DNA from: Camellia lanceoleosa
Taxonomy: Eukaryota; Streptophyta; Magnoliopsida; Ericales; Theaceae
Length of the DNA stretch: 64,000 nucleotides
NCBI GenBank assembly: GCA_025200525.1
Contig: CM045758.1
Span: 7,436,580 to 7,500,579 of the forward strand
Direction: 5' to 3'
Numbering within the stretch: position 1 is the first letter of the stretch; each line of letters begins with the position of its first letter. Below the pieces are notes generated by a model. The model was not told the DNA's origin. It ran no database searches and worked only from the letters and a program-made list of their open reading frames with translations. Shown here piece by piece: positions 32,638 to 44,379 of the stretch. The position numbers and the translations under genes are program-made.

Positions 32638-33489
32638 GGGTCTGACTACTGTACACAGAAGGACAGTGATAGAGACTCTTTTTTAATTATTTTTTATTTT
32701 TTATTTTTTAATCAAATTAATTTTTAATTTTTTTTAAAAAAATTTAAAAATCAAATCATACATAACCTAAGAATCTTTTGATAAGTTATTTCTTACGTTG
32801 GTAACTTATTTAATTATTTGTAAATTTTACGATATTTTTACTATCTGAAGTCTGTTTGGTAACCATTTCATTTTCAGTTTTCAATTTATATTTACAAAAA
32901 TTTTAAAAACTGTCATAAAAACTTGTTTGATAATTTTTTTTGGTTTATAAATGGTTGTCTCAGTTTGTAAATTTGAGAAAAAAACGTAAATTCAAAAAAT
33001 GAGTTTACGTTGGTTTTTAAACAGAAATTTAAAAACTTTACTAACAAAAAATTTTTTCAAATAATTTTTTTTCAATGAATTTTTTTTCCAACTAATACTA
33101 ACCGAGGGGCAATTGATAATATTACTTTAAACTTTAGGGAGGGGATTGTAATTTCTAAAATGTGAGGGGTGTCAATGTAATTTACCCAGTGAGAGCAAAA
33201 TTGGTATTTAAAAAAATTAAATTACTGAGAGGGAGAATCTGTAATGAAACTTTAAATCTTAGGGAGGGAGATAGAATTTCCAAAACGTGAGGGAAGAAAC
33301 TATAATAAACATAAATCTTAGAAAGGTGTCAGTGTAATTTACCCTTATTTTAATTATGACCGAAAAAGTTTTTGATTATATCTGAAATGAGGGTCTCACT
33401 ACTGTACACAAAAGGACAATGATAGAGACTCTATTTTGGAGGTCCCCACAATCTCTAACGTGACCACATAACTTATGATGTGAGTTCTA
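32638..33489. other. AT-rich spacer with internal repeats, no gene
   Basis: A 42 bp sequence beginning GGGTCTGACTACTGTACAC occurs at 32638-32679 and again at 33390-33431 with three or four changes. Between them, 33115-33350 holds two diverged copies of a block around CTTTAGGGAGGGGATTGTAA and GTGTCAATGTAATTTACCC. No coding sequence is seen. Confidence 0.6.
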
Positions 33490-34363
33490 TGTTGGATAAA
33501 ATGATTTAATATAGGCATATTTTTTGAGCCCAAGATTTCAGTGGGTCCGAAGAGGTGAGTGTTCCTTGCCACGTGGCAAGTCACACGGTGAAGACGGAAC
33601 GTCAAAATCATTTATGAGTGAATGGGAAGTTGACGTCGTTTTCAGGTCTAACATTAATTTTTTAGATAAAATTTATTTGATTTTTTTTCAATAAAAATCA
33701 TTGTGGGAATTTAATTTAATTATAAATACAAATTTTAGATTTCTAAGTGGTTTCCTAAAATTTGTAATTGTGGGAATTTAATTTAATTCTAAATTCAAAT
33801 TTTAAGTTTTTTTAAAGTTTCCTAAAGTTTGTACCTCTTCATTTATTTATTTAACTATTTCAATAGTTTAATATATATATATTTAATTAGTTTAATATAT
33901 ATATATATATATTTGAAATAGTTTAAATAATATATTACCTACAGGTTTCACTTTGTCCAACGGTTCTTTTCAAATTGTTTGAAAATGTTCATAGTGCAAC
34001 GGTCAAAAATTCAATGTTTGAATTGGTGTGCACCTTTTCATTCATTTTTGGAACCTGTTCGGGCTGTGTTAATTTGCCTATTTATACCCATCATTCCGAC
34101 AGTCTGGGAGCATAATTTTTTTTTTATCCGAAAAAATCAGTTTGATTTTTGTCTTTGGCTGTCATAAATTCTGCATTTTTTGTATTATTCTTCATATTAG
34201 ATTTAGTATAAATTTCAGAGAGATAGAACACAGGTTTGGTTCGCCGAACAAATTGTTTGGAGTACTACTACCATTTGTGAAGATCATTGTATCTTGGGAG
34301 ATAGACGCCACTTAACCGTAAGTACCGTAGCGGGGCGAATCTGTCTTAAGGACAGAGTGTCAC
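33490..34363 (+). repeat. Copia C 5' LTR, left part
   Basis: It aligns with 59518-60413 of the 3' LTR, starting TGTTGGATAAAATG against TGTTGGAAAAAATG. It lacks about 20 bases near 33546 that the 3' LTR has. It ends with GTCAC, the target duplication of the G3a insertion. A TA-repeat stretch lies at 33873-33915. Confidence 0.92.
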
Positions 34364-36943
34364 TGTCACGACCCCAACCTGCCCCTAGTAGGGTGGTGCC
34401 GAGATGGCCAGTAATCCGAGATCACCAAAGGCCGGCTTACAAAATTTCACACACACGACAGAGTAATCATAGGGGCTCACAAAATTGCGGAAGCGATGAA
34501 TCAAATACAAATGGTCCATTAGAGCATGTGCGTAAATCAAATGTAAAGACATATACAAAATAGTCTTACAACCAATCCAAGATAACAAAATACAAAACAA
34601 ATCTTGATCAAAAGGCTTCTAGGCCGGCATGCACAAAATACAAAATTACAAGTCAAGAAGCATGATTTTCAAGTTGGCCGACGTAAACTCAAAAGGCCGT
34701 AAAACAAGATACGACAAGAATGCAAAACTTTGCCGACGTAAAACAAGTAGTCCAAAACAAAGCTTGCAAACACATCTAGGCGCCGCCATCCCGCTCATCA
34801 CCTACATATATATATAGAGGGTGAGTATGAAAACTCGTGAATGGTACAAGAAATAAAGGTTTTGCATGAATATGGCGAAGTCTCAGACAAAACAAAACAT
34901 GCTAAAACCATCCAAATATTAGCCGAGGTTCCTTCAAAGCAAAACAAGCATTAGCCGAGGTTCTTTCAAAGCAAAATACATCAAAGCTAAACCGAATCAA
35001 GGGATGAACCGTATTCATCTGTAGAATCTTACACATTTCGAGGGGTGCTCACTGACATCGGCGTAACATAACCAAAGGCTGTCCAAACAAAATGTAACGT
35101 AGTAGTCCATTAGTGGCAAACAAGATTGGTGTGATCCGAGATCGATTTTAACAAAGTGGTGCTGCAAAAGTTTATAGTCCTCCAGCCCAAGGGACTTATG
35201 TTACTTAGGCCCGTAGCCCCCCCTTTTTAACTCAAATAACTTTTCCAAGAAGGACCGTATCCTTTATACACAAGAGTCTGTGTCACTTAGGCCCGTAGCC
35301 CCTTTTTGACCAAGTGATGCTACGAAAGTTTAAAGTCCTCTAGCACAAGGGACTTGTGTTACTTAGGCCCGTAGCCTGCTTTAACACCTAATCTTTTCAA
35401 GAGAGGACCGTATCCTTTTTAACAAGATGGTACTGCGAAAGTTTAGAGTCCTTCAGCTAAGGGACTTTTACACTTAGTGCTGCGAAAGATTATAGTCCTC
35501 CAGCCAAGGGACTTCCGAGATAGCATCAAAACAAAGCTTATACATGATACATCAAGTTTGGCTAATCATTCATGCCGAACAAATACTTTCATCAAAACAA
35601 ATCAAGACAAGGTTTAACAAAACCGTTTAACATAGCTTTATTAAAAGCACCACTCACCTCGGTCTTCAGGTGTAGGCTCAAAGCAAAGATCAAAGTCCTG
35701 ACAAATCACAAGGCAAATCACATTTTCAAGACATGCTTTCCATACAAGTGAATGATCTCGGCACTCCCACCGAATCCAAACAAATAACAAAACGAAACAT
35801 GCAAAGTCTCCCAACTCGTGGAAACTCACTGGGTTCCATCCTGACAATGCCGAGGTCCCGCACCTCCTTGCCGAGGTGTGGTCCTGATGGCCACATATAA
35901 GACGAAATCGGAAACCTGAGTTTCCCTGAGAAGAATGCAAGAACATGAGCATCAAGAACATCAAAACATGCATGCAAGAATCATAACTCTTTTATCCAAA
36001 ATCTGAGATTTGACGCTAGGAGTCCAAGAACATGGACCTAGGTACTTATTAAAGAAAACCATGCAAGAACAAACACAAAACATGATTCTTGTTCCAAACT
36101 TTCGGATCAAAACGAGGTTCTTCTTCAAGAACACAAAAACATCATTTTTCTCTTTCGAAACCAATTTCAAATCGATGCATGGCATGCAAAACAGATCCAA
36201 TCATGCAATGTAGCTAGATGATCGATAAGAACAATAGATGTAGAACAAGAATCTAACCTCAAAACTGAAATCCAATGGTTCGATCTTCCACGATCAAGCC
36301 CGGACTCAACTACTCTCTCTAAAACTCTAACTCTTGTTCTAGAGCTTCTCTCTCTAAGCAAGCCAAAGCTTGAGACCTAATGATGCTACCAAGATACACA
36401 ATGATATATTATAGGTCTGTTTACCGTCATAGCCTTCAAATGGACACGTGGCATTACCGGATTGGTGCGTTAAAAGTGATCGCTAGACAAGACAAGTCTC
36501 GACAAAACGTACACAACACGCTTGGTGGCAAAACACGTCGGCGAGAATGACCTCGCCAAAGACAAGACTTCGCAACAGTCAACAAAGGCAACGGCTAGGA
36601 GGACGACACTTGACTAAGCTGTACCACACCTTGGCCTCGGGTGTACCACATCTCGCCTAGGCCATACCCGCCCAAGGACAAAGATCACAAGCACAAAACA
36701 TCTTGGCAAACATGCCGAGGTGAAGATAGAGGTCGGCTAAGGTTCCAAAACTGCTCAAAACGCAAAGGCTCAAAGACGAACTATGCCAAGCTGACCTCGG
36801 CTAGGCTCCAAACAAGGTGCAAGTTCAAGCAAGTTACGATTAACCAAGCAAAGCAAACCAAGATCTCAAGATTACAAACTTATCAAGGCAAGATTACACA
36901 ATATGCATGCAAACAAGACAAATTCAAAGTGAGGGTTGTTACA
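34364..36943 (-). repeat. G3a 3' LTR (2580 bp)
   Basis: It starts TGTCACGACCCC in plus orientation and ends GGGTTGTTACA, followed by the PPT. It matches 51453-54011 end to end. Repeated blocks around AGTCCTCCAGC...AGGGACTT and TTAGGCCCGTAGCC occur at 35160-35520. Confidence 0.92.
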
Positions 36944-36959
36944 TCCTACCCCTTTAAAG
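36944..36959 (-). promoter_or_regulatory. G3a polypurine tract
   Basis: The minus strand reads AAAGGGGTAGGA immediately before the LTR start TGTAACA. Confidence 0.8.
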
Positions 36960-37250
36960 AAGTTTGGTCCCCAAACTTAAGATACCTTGTTCCAAGAATA
37001 ACTCGATGTCGAGTTCTCATTTCCTCTTCCATTTCCCATGTGGCATCCTCGCCATAGTGCTCTTTCCATTCCACCTTTACCATTGGTATCGACTTGTTTC
37101 TCAATTGCTTAACTTGTTCGTCAACAATAGACTTCGCTTCTCCTCATAGCCCAAATTCTCATTAACTTCGATCCCGTATTTAATTACATGCAAGGATCCT
37201 AATATACTTCCTTAACATCGAAACATGAAACACGTTATGGACTTGGCTCA
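36960..37250 (-). pseudogene. G3a chromodomain-like integrase tail
   Basis: The minus strand encodes VKQLRNKSIPMVKVEWKEHY then GEDATWEMEEEM at about 37000-37130, close to the PPT. This is the same tail type as in G1 and G2. It would be the C-terminus of pol and lacks an intact link to the integrase core because of indels near 37250-37370. Confidence 0.78.
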
Positions 37251-37373
37251 ATTCGTGGCAAAGCAAGTCTCAGGGCAACGGAGTTAACCTTGTCAAGAAT
37301 TTCAAATGGACCAATATAACGGGTGCTAATTTACCTTTCTTCCCAACTGAAACCCCTTTCATTGGTGAAACCT

Positions 37374-37810
37374 TTAGGAATACGTGATCCCCAACTTCAA
37401 TTCTAACTCGCTTTTCTTCTCGCTCAAGATAACTCTTTTGTCGACTCGGGCGGTTTTGATCCTCTCAATAAGTTTAATCTTCTCTGTTACTTGAATGAGT
37501 TCGGGACCAAGCGAGCCTTGTCTCCAACTTCGTCCAACATATCGGCGATCTACACTTTCTTCCGCATAAAGCTTCATATGGTGCCATGCCAATGGTAGCT
37601 TGATAACTATTGTTGTAAGCAAATTCCACTAAAGGCAAATGCATTCCCCAACTTCCTTGGAAATCCAATACACAAAGTCGAAGCATATCTTCAAGCGTCA
37701 ATCGTTCTCTCGCTTGCCCATCCGTCTGGGATGAAAAGTCAGACTAAATCTCGCCGGCTCCAAAGGCTCTTCGCAGACTTTGCCAAAACTGAAACGAACT
37801 TCGGATCTCG
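37374..37810 (-). pseudogene. G3a integrase C-terminal part
   Basis: Two overlapping frames carry the integrase end. One reads [20 protein letters not shown] then [12 protein letters not shown] (37474-37701). The other contains the downstream KIKLIERI part (37374-37622). The catalytic Glu block with the TDGQ motif is damaged near 37700-37740. These are fragments of a single original domain. Confidence 0.78.
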
Positions 37811-37857
37811 GTCCGACACTATTGACATCGGCACTCCATGAAGTCTAACAATCTCAT

Positions 37858-38246
37858 TCACATATAGTAAGGCAAGTTGATCGGCGTTGAAAGTAGTTTT
37901 AACAGCAAAAAGTGTGTCGACTTGGTTAGTCTATCTACCACAACCCAAATCGAATCCATACCTTTACGTGTTCTCGATTCACCACAAAATCCATGGAGAT
38001 GTGTTCCCACTTCCACTCGTGGATCGGCAAAGGTTGTAGAAGTCCGCTGGTCTCGATGTTCGCTTTTACTTGCGACAATGCAAACACCGTGACACCTAAT
38101 TCGGCTATCTCTCTTTTCATGTTTGGCCACCAAAATGTCTGTTTCACGTCTTGGTACATTTTGGTATTTCCTGGATGAACTGCAAACTTGGAATTATGAG
38201 CTTCTAGCAAAATTCTCCTTTTCACCGGAACATCGGCCACACACAA
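37858..38246 (-). pseudogene. G3a integrase zinc-binding and core start
   Basis: [20 protein letters not shown] followed by FWWPNMKREIAE gives the N-terminal zinc-binding region. [18 protein letters not shown] and [18 protein letters not shown] give the start of the DDE core. The reading passes through two frames that overlap by about 200 bases (37858-38133 and 37935-38246). This indicates one or two indels near 38000. Confidence 0.8.
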
Positions 38247-38486
38247 TTTCCTTCAAACTTAAGCACTTGGTTCTCAAATGTGTACCCCCTGGCTTCAGAT
38301 CAATCTCATCGGCTACCTTCAAGAATTCATCCTCCCTTTGTCTTGCCTTTACTTCTTCCACAATGGTTGGTTCTGCTGAAATCAAAGTTAGACATGCCAA
38401 ATTTCCAACCGACTTTCGTCAGAGGCCGGCCACGCCGTTAGCTTTCCCGGGTGATATTGAATCGCATGTCATAGTCCTTCAACAAC

Positions 38487-38837
38487 TCAAGCCATCTTCT
38501 TTGTCTCAAGTTCAATTCTCGAGTGAATAGATACTTCAAACTCTTGTGATCTCAAAAACCGACAAGAAGCTCCATACAAGTAATGACGCCAAATCTTTAA
38601 AGCGAATACCACTACCGCTAGCTCCAAATCATGGGTAGGATAGTTCTTCTCATGTGGCTTCAATTGACGAGATGCATAAGCTATGACTTTACCCCTTGCA
38701 TTAATACACAACCCAAAACCCTTATGCGATGCATCACTATAAACATGAAATTCTTCCTTACCGATGGAAGTACCAAGATCGGTGTCAGAACCAACCTCGC
38801 CTTTTAGTTCTGGAAAGTCGATTCCGTTCTTCACCAT
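38487..38837 (-). pseudogene. G3a RNase H
   Basis: The frame contains [35 protein letters not shown] and [16 protein letters not shown], the gypsy RNase H domain. RNase H degrades the RNA strand of the replication hybrid. The start is in a damaged stretch and the end shifts frame before the tether to integrase. Confidence 0.85.
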
Positions 38838-38867
38838 TCATACGGTGCTCCTTCCTAGTCAATTGTG

Positions 38868-40040
38868 TCAATGGAATTGCAATCTCGAGAAATCCTTCAC
38901 GAACTTCTGTAGTAACCCGCCAAACCCGTAAAACTTGAACCCTGATACATTGGTCGGCCTCGGCCAATTCACCACGGCTTCAATTTTGCTCGGATCAACA
39001 GAAATACCTCCTTCATTTATTACATGGCCCAGAAATGAAATAGTAGAAAGCCAAAACTCACACTTGTTAAATTTAGCATACAATTTCCGGTCTCTCAAAA
39101 TCTGCAAAGCAAGTTTCAAATGGTTTTCATGTTCAACTTCACTCTTGGAATAAATCAATATATCATCGATGAAGACGACCACAAACTCATCTAAGTGAGG
39201 CTTGAAGACTGTGTTCATTAAATCCATAAATGCAGCAGGGGCATTGGTCAGTCCAAAAGGCATCACTAAAAATTCGTAGTGGCCATATCTAGTTCGGAAA
39301 GCAGTCTTCTCAACATCCTCGGCCTTAACCTTAAGCTGATGGTAGCCCGACCTAAGGTCAATCTTGGAAAAGACTCGTGCTCCTTGTAGCTGATCAAGTA
39401 AATCATCAATCCTAGGTAATGGGTACTTATTCTTAATGGTGACCTTATTGAGTTCTCTATAATCGATACAAAGACGAAGTGTGCCATCCTTCTTCTTAAC
39501 AAATAAAACGGGTGCTCCCCATGGTGAAGTGCTCGGCCTAATAAATCCCTTATCCAACAATTCTTGCAACTGCAGTTTCAATTCCCTAAGTTCGGCTGGG
39601 GCCATTCTGTATGGCGTTTTGGAGATCGGCTGGGTTCCTGATATGATATCAACAGTAAACTCTATTTCTCTATCGACCAAGTGGCCAGGTAAGTCATCAG
39701 GAAAGACGTCGGCGAACTCACTAACAACTGGGATGTCGGCTAAACTAACATTTCCATCCTGATCTTTCAATATACTACACAAATAACCTCGGCACCCCTT
39801 TTGAATTAGCTTATAGGCTCTAACGGATGAGATTAAATAAGGTGGGGGCACTACCCCTTTACCCCGGAAGATAACTTCAGCCAGGTTTGGGGTTTTCAGT
39901 GTGACACTCTTCGAGACACAATCAATGAGTGCGTGATTTGCTACTAACCAATCCATTCCCAATATAACATCAAAATGATCTATATCCAAAGGCATTAAAT
40001 CAACTAGCAGTTCAACATGCTCAATAACAACAACACATGC
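38868..40040 (-). CDS. pol: G3a protease end and reverse transcriptase
   Basis: This is the best preserved G3 pol piece. It includes the protease end [16 protein letters not shown] (about residues 28-43 when counted from the ATG at 40055). The RT N-terminal block [19 protein letters not shown] lies at 175-193, [14 protein letters not shown] at 229-242 and [14 protein letters not shown] at 293-306, giving all three RT aspartates. The frame shifts in the RNase H tether at about 38950. The first five codons before 40040 come from the G3b LTR, which happens to supply an in-frame ATG. The true upstream protease sequence continues at 49976. Confidence 0.92.
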   Translation of the reverse strand, partial: ACVVVIEHVELLVDLMPLDIDHFDVILGMDWLVANHALIDCVSKSVTLKTPNLAEVIFRGKGVVPPPYLISSVRAYKLIQKGCRGYLCSILKDQDGNVSLADIPVVSEFADVFPDDLPGHLVDREIEFTVDIISGTQPISKTPYRMAPAELRELKLQLQELLDKGFIRPSTSPWGAPVLFVKKKDGTLRLCIDYRELNKVTIKNKYPLPRIDDLLDQLQGARVFSKIDLRSGYHQLKVKAEDVEKTAFRTRYGHYEFLVMPFGLTNAPAAFMDLMNTVFKPHLDEFVVVFIDDILIYSKSEVEHENHLKLALQILRDRKLYAKFNKCEFWLSTISFLGHVINEGGISVDPSKIEAVVNWPRPTNVSGFKFYGFGGLLQKFVKDFSRLQFH

Positions 40041-42712
40041 TGTAACAACCCTCACTTTGAATCAGTCTTGCTTGCATGTATTTTGTATGACCTTGAATTG
40101 TCAAGTTTGTAATCTTGATACTTGCCTTGTTTTGCTTTGTTTTATTGTAAGTTGCTGGAATTCGTGTTTTGTTTGGAGCGTAGCCGAGGTCAGCTCAGCA
40201 TAGTTTGCCTTTGAGCCTTTGCGTTTTGAGCAGTTTTGGAACCTCGGACCTCCATCTTCACCCGGCATGTTTGCCGAGATGTTACCTTTGGGTCAAGTGT
40301 GTATCGCCGAGGTCGTGATGTTTTGTGCTTGTAATCTTTGTCCTTGGCGGTATGGCCTAGGCCGAGATGTGGTACACCCGTGCCAAGGTGTGGCACAGCT
40401 TAGTCAAGTGTCGTCCTCCCTAACCTTTGTCTTTGTTGACCTGTTGCCGAAGTCTTGTCTTTGGCCGAGGTCATTTCTAGCCTGCGTGCTTAGCCGCCAA
40501 GCGTGTTGTGTACGCTTTGTCAGAGACTTGTCTTGTCTAGCGATCACCTTTCTAATCGCACCAATCCGGATGCCACGTGTCCGATTTCAAGGCTATGACA
40601 ACATGTGCCTATAATACATCATTGTGTAACTTTTGATTATGATTTGGTCTCAAATCTTTGTCTTGTTTAGAGAGAGAAGCTCTAGAACTTGGAGTTAGAA
40701 TTTTAGTGTGAGAGTTGAGCTCCGAGCTTGATCGTGGAAGATCGAACCGTTGGATTTCAGTTTTGAGGTTAGATTCTTGGTCTACATCGATTGTTCTTAC
40801 TGATCATCTAGATGCATTGCATGATTGGATCTGTTTTGCATGTCATGCATTGATTTGAACTTGGTTTTGAAAGAGAAAAATGTTGTTCTTGTGTTCTTAA
40901 AGGAGAACCTTGTTTTGATCCAAAGTTTGGAACAAGAATCATGTTTTGTGTTTGTTCTTGCATAATTTTCTAATGAGTACCTAGTCCACGTTTTTGAACT
41001 CTTAGCTTGAAAACCCCAGATTTCAGATATGTGAGTTGGATTTCAAAGATGCATGATCTTGTTCTTCGTGCCCTTTGAAAGGAAACTCAGTTTTCCTAAC
41101 TTTGCCTTGTTTTGGCTTTCGAGTCCACACCTCGGCGGAGGTGTAGGACCTCGGCTAGACTGGATGGTACCAGTGCACTTCCTGTGATGGGAAATAATGT
41201 TTTGATTCCTTGCATGTATGTGAAGCTCGCTTTTGAGAGTATGGTTTGCTATGTGATTGTAGGACTTTGATCTTTGCTTGAGCCTACACCTGAAGACCGA
41301 GGTGAGTGGTGCTTTTAATAAAGCTATGTTATAAAGCTTTTGATAAATCTTGCTTGTTTCGCTTTGGTAAAAGTAATTGCTAAGCATGAATGATTAGCCT
41401 ATTTTGATGTTTTGTATATGGGCTTGTTTTGATGGTATTCTTGAAAGTCCCCTGTGCTGGAGGACTCTAAACTTTAGCAGCACTAGAGGAAAGGTAAGTA
41501 TGAACTTCGTCTTGATGATGTCCTTGTAATGAGTTGAGCTTTGTTTCGGTTTCTTTGGAAAGTCCCTTGCACTGGAGGACTCTAAACTTTCGCAGTACAT
41601 CTTGTTAAAAAGGATACGGTCCTTTCTTTGGAAAGTCCCTTGTGCTGGAGGACTCTAAACTTTCGCAGTACATCTTGTTAAAAAGGATACGGTCCTTTCT
41701 TTGGAAAGTCCCTTACCGGAGGACTCTAAACTTTCGCAGACATCTTGTTAAAAGGATACGGTCCTATCTTGCTAAGATAAATGTTAAAGCGGCTACGGCC
41801 TAAGTAACACAAGTCCCTTGTGCTAGAGGACTTTAAACTTTTGTAGCACCACTTGGTGAAAAAGGGCTACGCCTAAGTCACAAACTTCGTGAAAAAGGGC
41901 TACGCCTAAGTCATATAAGCTTGATATGTTTTGTCTTGAAGATTACCTCGCTACTACTTGTGCTATCTCGGCAAATGTTTTGACTTGTAAGACTTGTTGG
42001 ATGAATACGGTTCATCACTTGATTCGATACAACTTGATTTGTCTTGTTTTGGAAGGAACCTCGCTACTACTTGTTTAATCTTTGTATTGCTTTGTTCGGT
42101 AGGATTTGGACAGATGAATACGGTTCATCTCTTGTTCGCATACTTGATATTCTTCGCTTGGCAGAACCTCGCTATTGTTTGAATGGTTTTGATATGCTTT
42201 GTTTTAAGGCACTCGCTATTATTCATGCAAACCTTTATTTCTAGTACCATTCATCGAGTTTCCAAGCTCACCCCTCTCTATATATATGTAGGTGATGAGC
42301 GTGACGGCATGACGCCTAGAAGTATTTGTACAGCTTTGTTTTGGGATTTTTGTTATGCCGACTTGACTTGCTTACATCTCGCTTTTGTGATTACCTCGGC
42401 ATATGTGTTACTTCGCATTCTTGAAAATCATGCTTCTTTGCTCAGAATCACAGATTTGTATATGCTACCGAGAAGCCTTTTGATCAGATGTAACTTGTAT
42501 TTGTTTTGTTATCCGCCGAGGTGCATACATTATGTATGCATTTACATTTGATCTATGCACGCCTCTCAAGGACCATTTGTATTTAGTTTATTCGCTTCGC
42601 ATATGTGAGCCCCTATGATTACTCGATGTGTGTGAAATTTTGTGTCGGCCTTTGGTAATTACGGACATCTTATCTCGGCACTTTACCTACTAGGGGCGTT
42701 GGGGTCGTGACA
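40041..42712 (+). repeat. G3b 5' LTR (2672 bp)
   Basis: It starts TGTAACAACCCTCAC and ends GGGGTCGTGACA just before the PBS, and aligns with 47273-49970. AGCTCACCCCTCTCTATATA and TATGTAGGT lie at about 42268-42293. Many differences from the 3' LTR are one- to three-base losses at CGG or GGGCC, for example at 41867-41915 against 49100-49155. Confidence 0.93.
41560..41765 (+). repeat. Three 74 bp tandem repeats in the G3b 5' LTR
   Basis: Units of about 70-74 bp contain GAGGACTCTAAACTTTCGCA and AAGGATACGGTCC. They repeat three times here and again in the 3' LTR at 48785-49005. Further diverged copies precede and follow. Confidence 0.88.
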
Positions 42713-42715
42713 GAG

Positions 42716-42727
42716 TGGTATCGAGCA
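42716..42727 (+). promoter_or_regulatory. G3b primer binding site
   Basis: TGGTATCGAGCA lies three bases after the LTR end. It matches the initiator tRNA-Met PBS with one A missing or changed (TGGTATCAGAGC). The same variant occurs in G3a, so it is a family trait or a shared reading error. Confidence 0.8.
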
Positions 42728-42924
42728 CAAGTTCCTCATAGTACGTTGATTCACACACTCGAGTCCTAAAGAGCATAGGATTCCATTTAGAAAGATGCTA
42801 GGGTTGCATCATATTGCTTGCTATTTGAACAAGGTGTGCATTGTCTTGACTTGCTTAATTGTTACTTGCTCATGAGTTATTTGTTTACTTGCTTTAAAGT
42901 CACACTTTGTATACTCATAGTATC

Positions 42925-43945
42925 ATGAGGAGAGGTAGACCTCCACTTGCCCGAGATCACCAAGACATTGGACAGAATGGAAAGATTAATGGAAGGATTG
43001 ACCCGTGAGTTAAGGCAAATAAGACAAGAAGACGCTTAGTACTACATCGACCTGTGCCGAAAGGCATTTAATGGTCAAATGTAGTCCCTCCTCCACCTCC
43101 CCCAAAGGCCACAAGTCGCCCACACCAAATTTTATATGGAGATGGCACAATAGCTTTGATCGGGAGTTCAAGAAGATGAGACCACCAAGGTTTTCTGGAG
43201 GTATTGAGCCAATGAAGGCCGAGGCATGGGTTTTGGAAATGGAGAACTGTTTGAGATTTTCCCAAAGACCGATGTTCGAAGGTGACTTTAGTCAGATTCA
43301 CCTCGACGCATTTATGCTCGGAGATGGTGGATGATGACCAGAGAAACTAACCCCGGTTTAACTCGGGCAAGGTTTTTGGAACTATTTTACAAGAAGCATT
43401 TTCCTCGCCGTTCGGAATCGCAAGGCTACCGAATTTCAGACTTTGACGCAAGGCAGTCGAACAGTGGCGGAATATGATCGCGCTTTTACTGAATTGGTAA
43501 GGTTTGTACCTCACATGATCAACGATGAATACATGAAGGCTAGGAAGTTTGAAAGTGGGCTTCGCGGACCGATTCAAGACCGGGTTAGCCTGCTCGATAT
43601 GCCGACCTATGCCGGTCTTGAACAAAGCCGTTTTGGCAAACCAACTTGAACAGTACCGTAACTGAGAGAATCGGCGAAGAGATGTAACCATGACAATCAC
43701 CGAACACGCTTGAACACCAATAAGAAGATGAACAAGGGCGGTCTGGTTATCCGAAGCAGAAGGCAATACTAAGCCGACATGTTCGATTGTGGGAAGCAAC
43801 ATTTTGGGGTTTGTCGCCGGACATCCGGTGCTTGCTATGAATGTGGAGAAGTGGGTCATTTTGTGAGAGATTGTCCTAAGACAAAGGTCAAAACCAAAGA
43901 AGAAAGGTGAGAATACCTCGTGCACGGTTCAAAAGAATAATGCCG
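42925..43945 (+). pseudogene. G3b gag
   Basis: The start ATG at 42925 begins MRRGRPPL, the same as G3a gag, about 200 bases after the PBS. Broken frames contain MRPPRFSGGIEPMKAEAWVL (43176-43235), QGSRTVAEYDRAFTELVRFV (about 43449-43507) and ARKFESGLRGPIQDRVSL. The CCHC zinc knuckle [14 protein letters not shown] lies at about 43832-43873. Gag would form the particle and bind RNA. Frame breaks near 43000, 43060, 43340 and 43640 disable it. Confidence 0.82.
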
Positions 43946-43959
43946 AAAGGACAGATGAG

Positions 43960-44335
43960 GCAGTGAGTATTTGCACTAGTGCGGGGATACTCGTAATGCC
44001 GAGGCGGTGGTGTCGGTATACTTCTAATTTGCTCCTAAATGCTTATGTGTTAGTTGATTCGCTCTACGACTCGCTTTGTTTCTACTAAGTTTGCCGAGAA
44101 GATTAATAGGAAATTAGAATCTCTTGATTATGTGCTATCTGGTTCTACTCCTGGGAGATCCATGATTGTTGCATCCATTTATAGAGCATGTGTTGTCGCT
44201 ATTGAGCATGTTGAACTGCTAGTTGATTTAATGCCCTTGAATATAGATCAATTCGATGTTATATTGGGAATGGATTGGTTAGTAGCAAACCACGCACTCA
44301 TTGATTGTGTTTCAAGAGTGTCACATTGAAACCCC
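43960..44335 (+). pseudogene. G3b protease
   Basis: AYVLVDS near 44040-44060 is the aspartic protease active-site region, followed after a frame change by [38 protein letters not shown] at about 44240-44300 is the domain end. It matches the split protease of G3a on both sides of the G3b insertion point. This shows what sequence the insertion interrupted. Confidence 0.82.
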
Positions 44336-44379
44336 AAACCTAGCCGAAGTTATTTTTCAGGTAAAGGAGTAATTCCCCA

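Noticed and set aside
43347..43925. A 192-codon minus-strand frame opposite G3b gag.
   Set aside because: It is antisense to recognisable gag motifs, including the zinc knuckle, so the plus strand is the coding strand.
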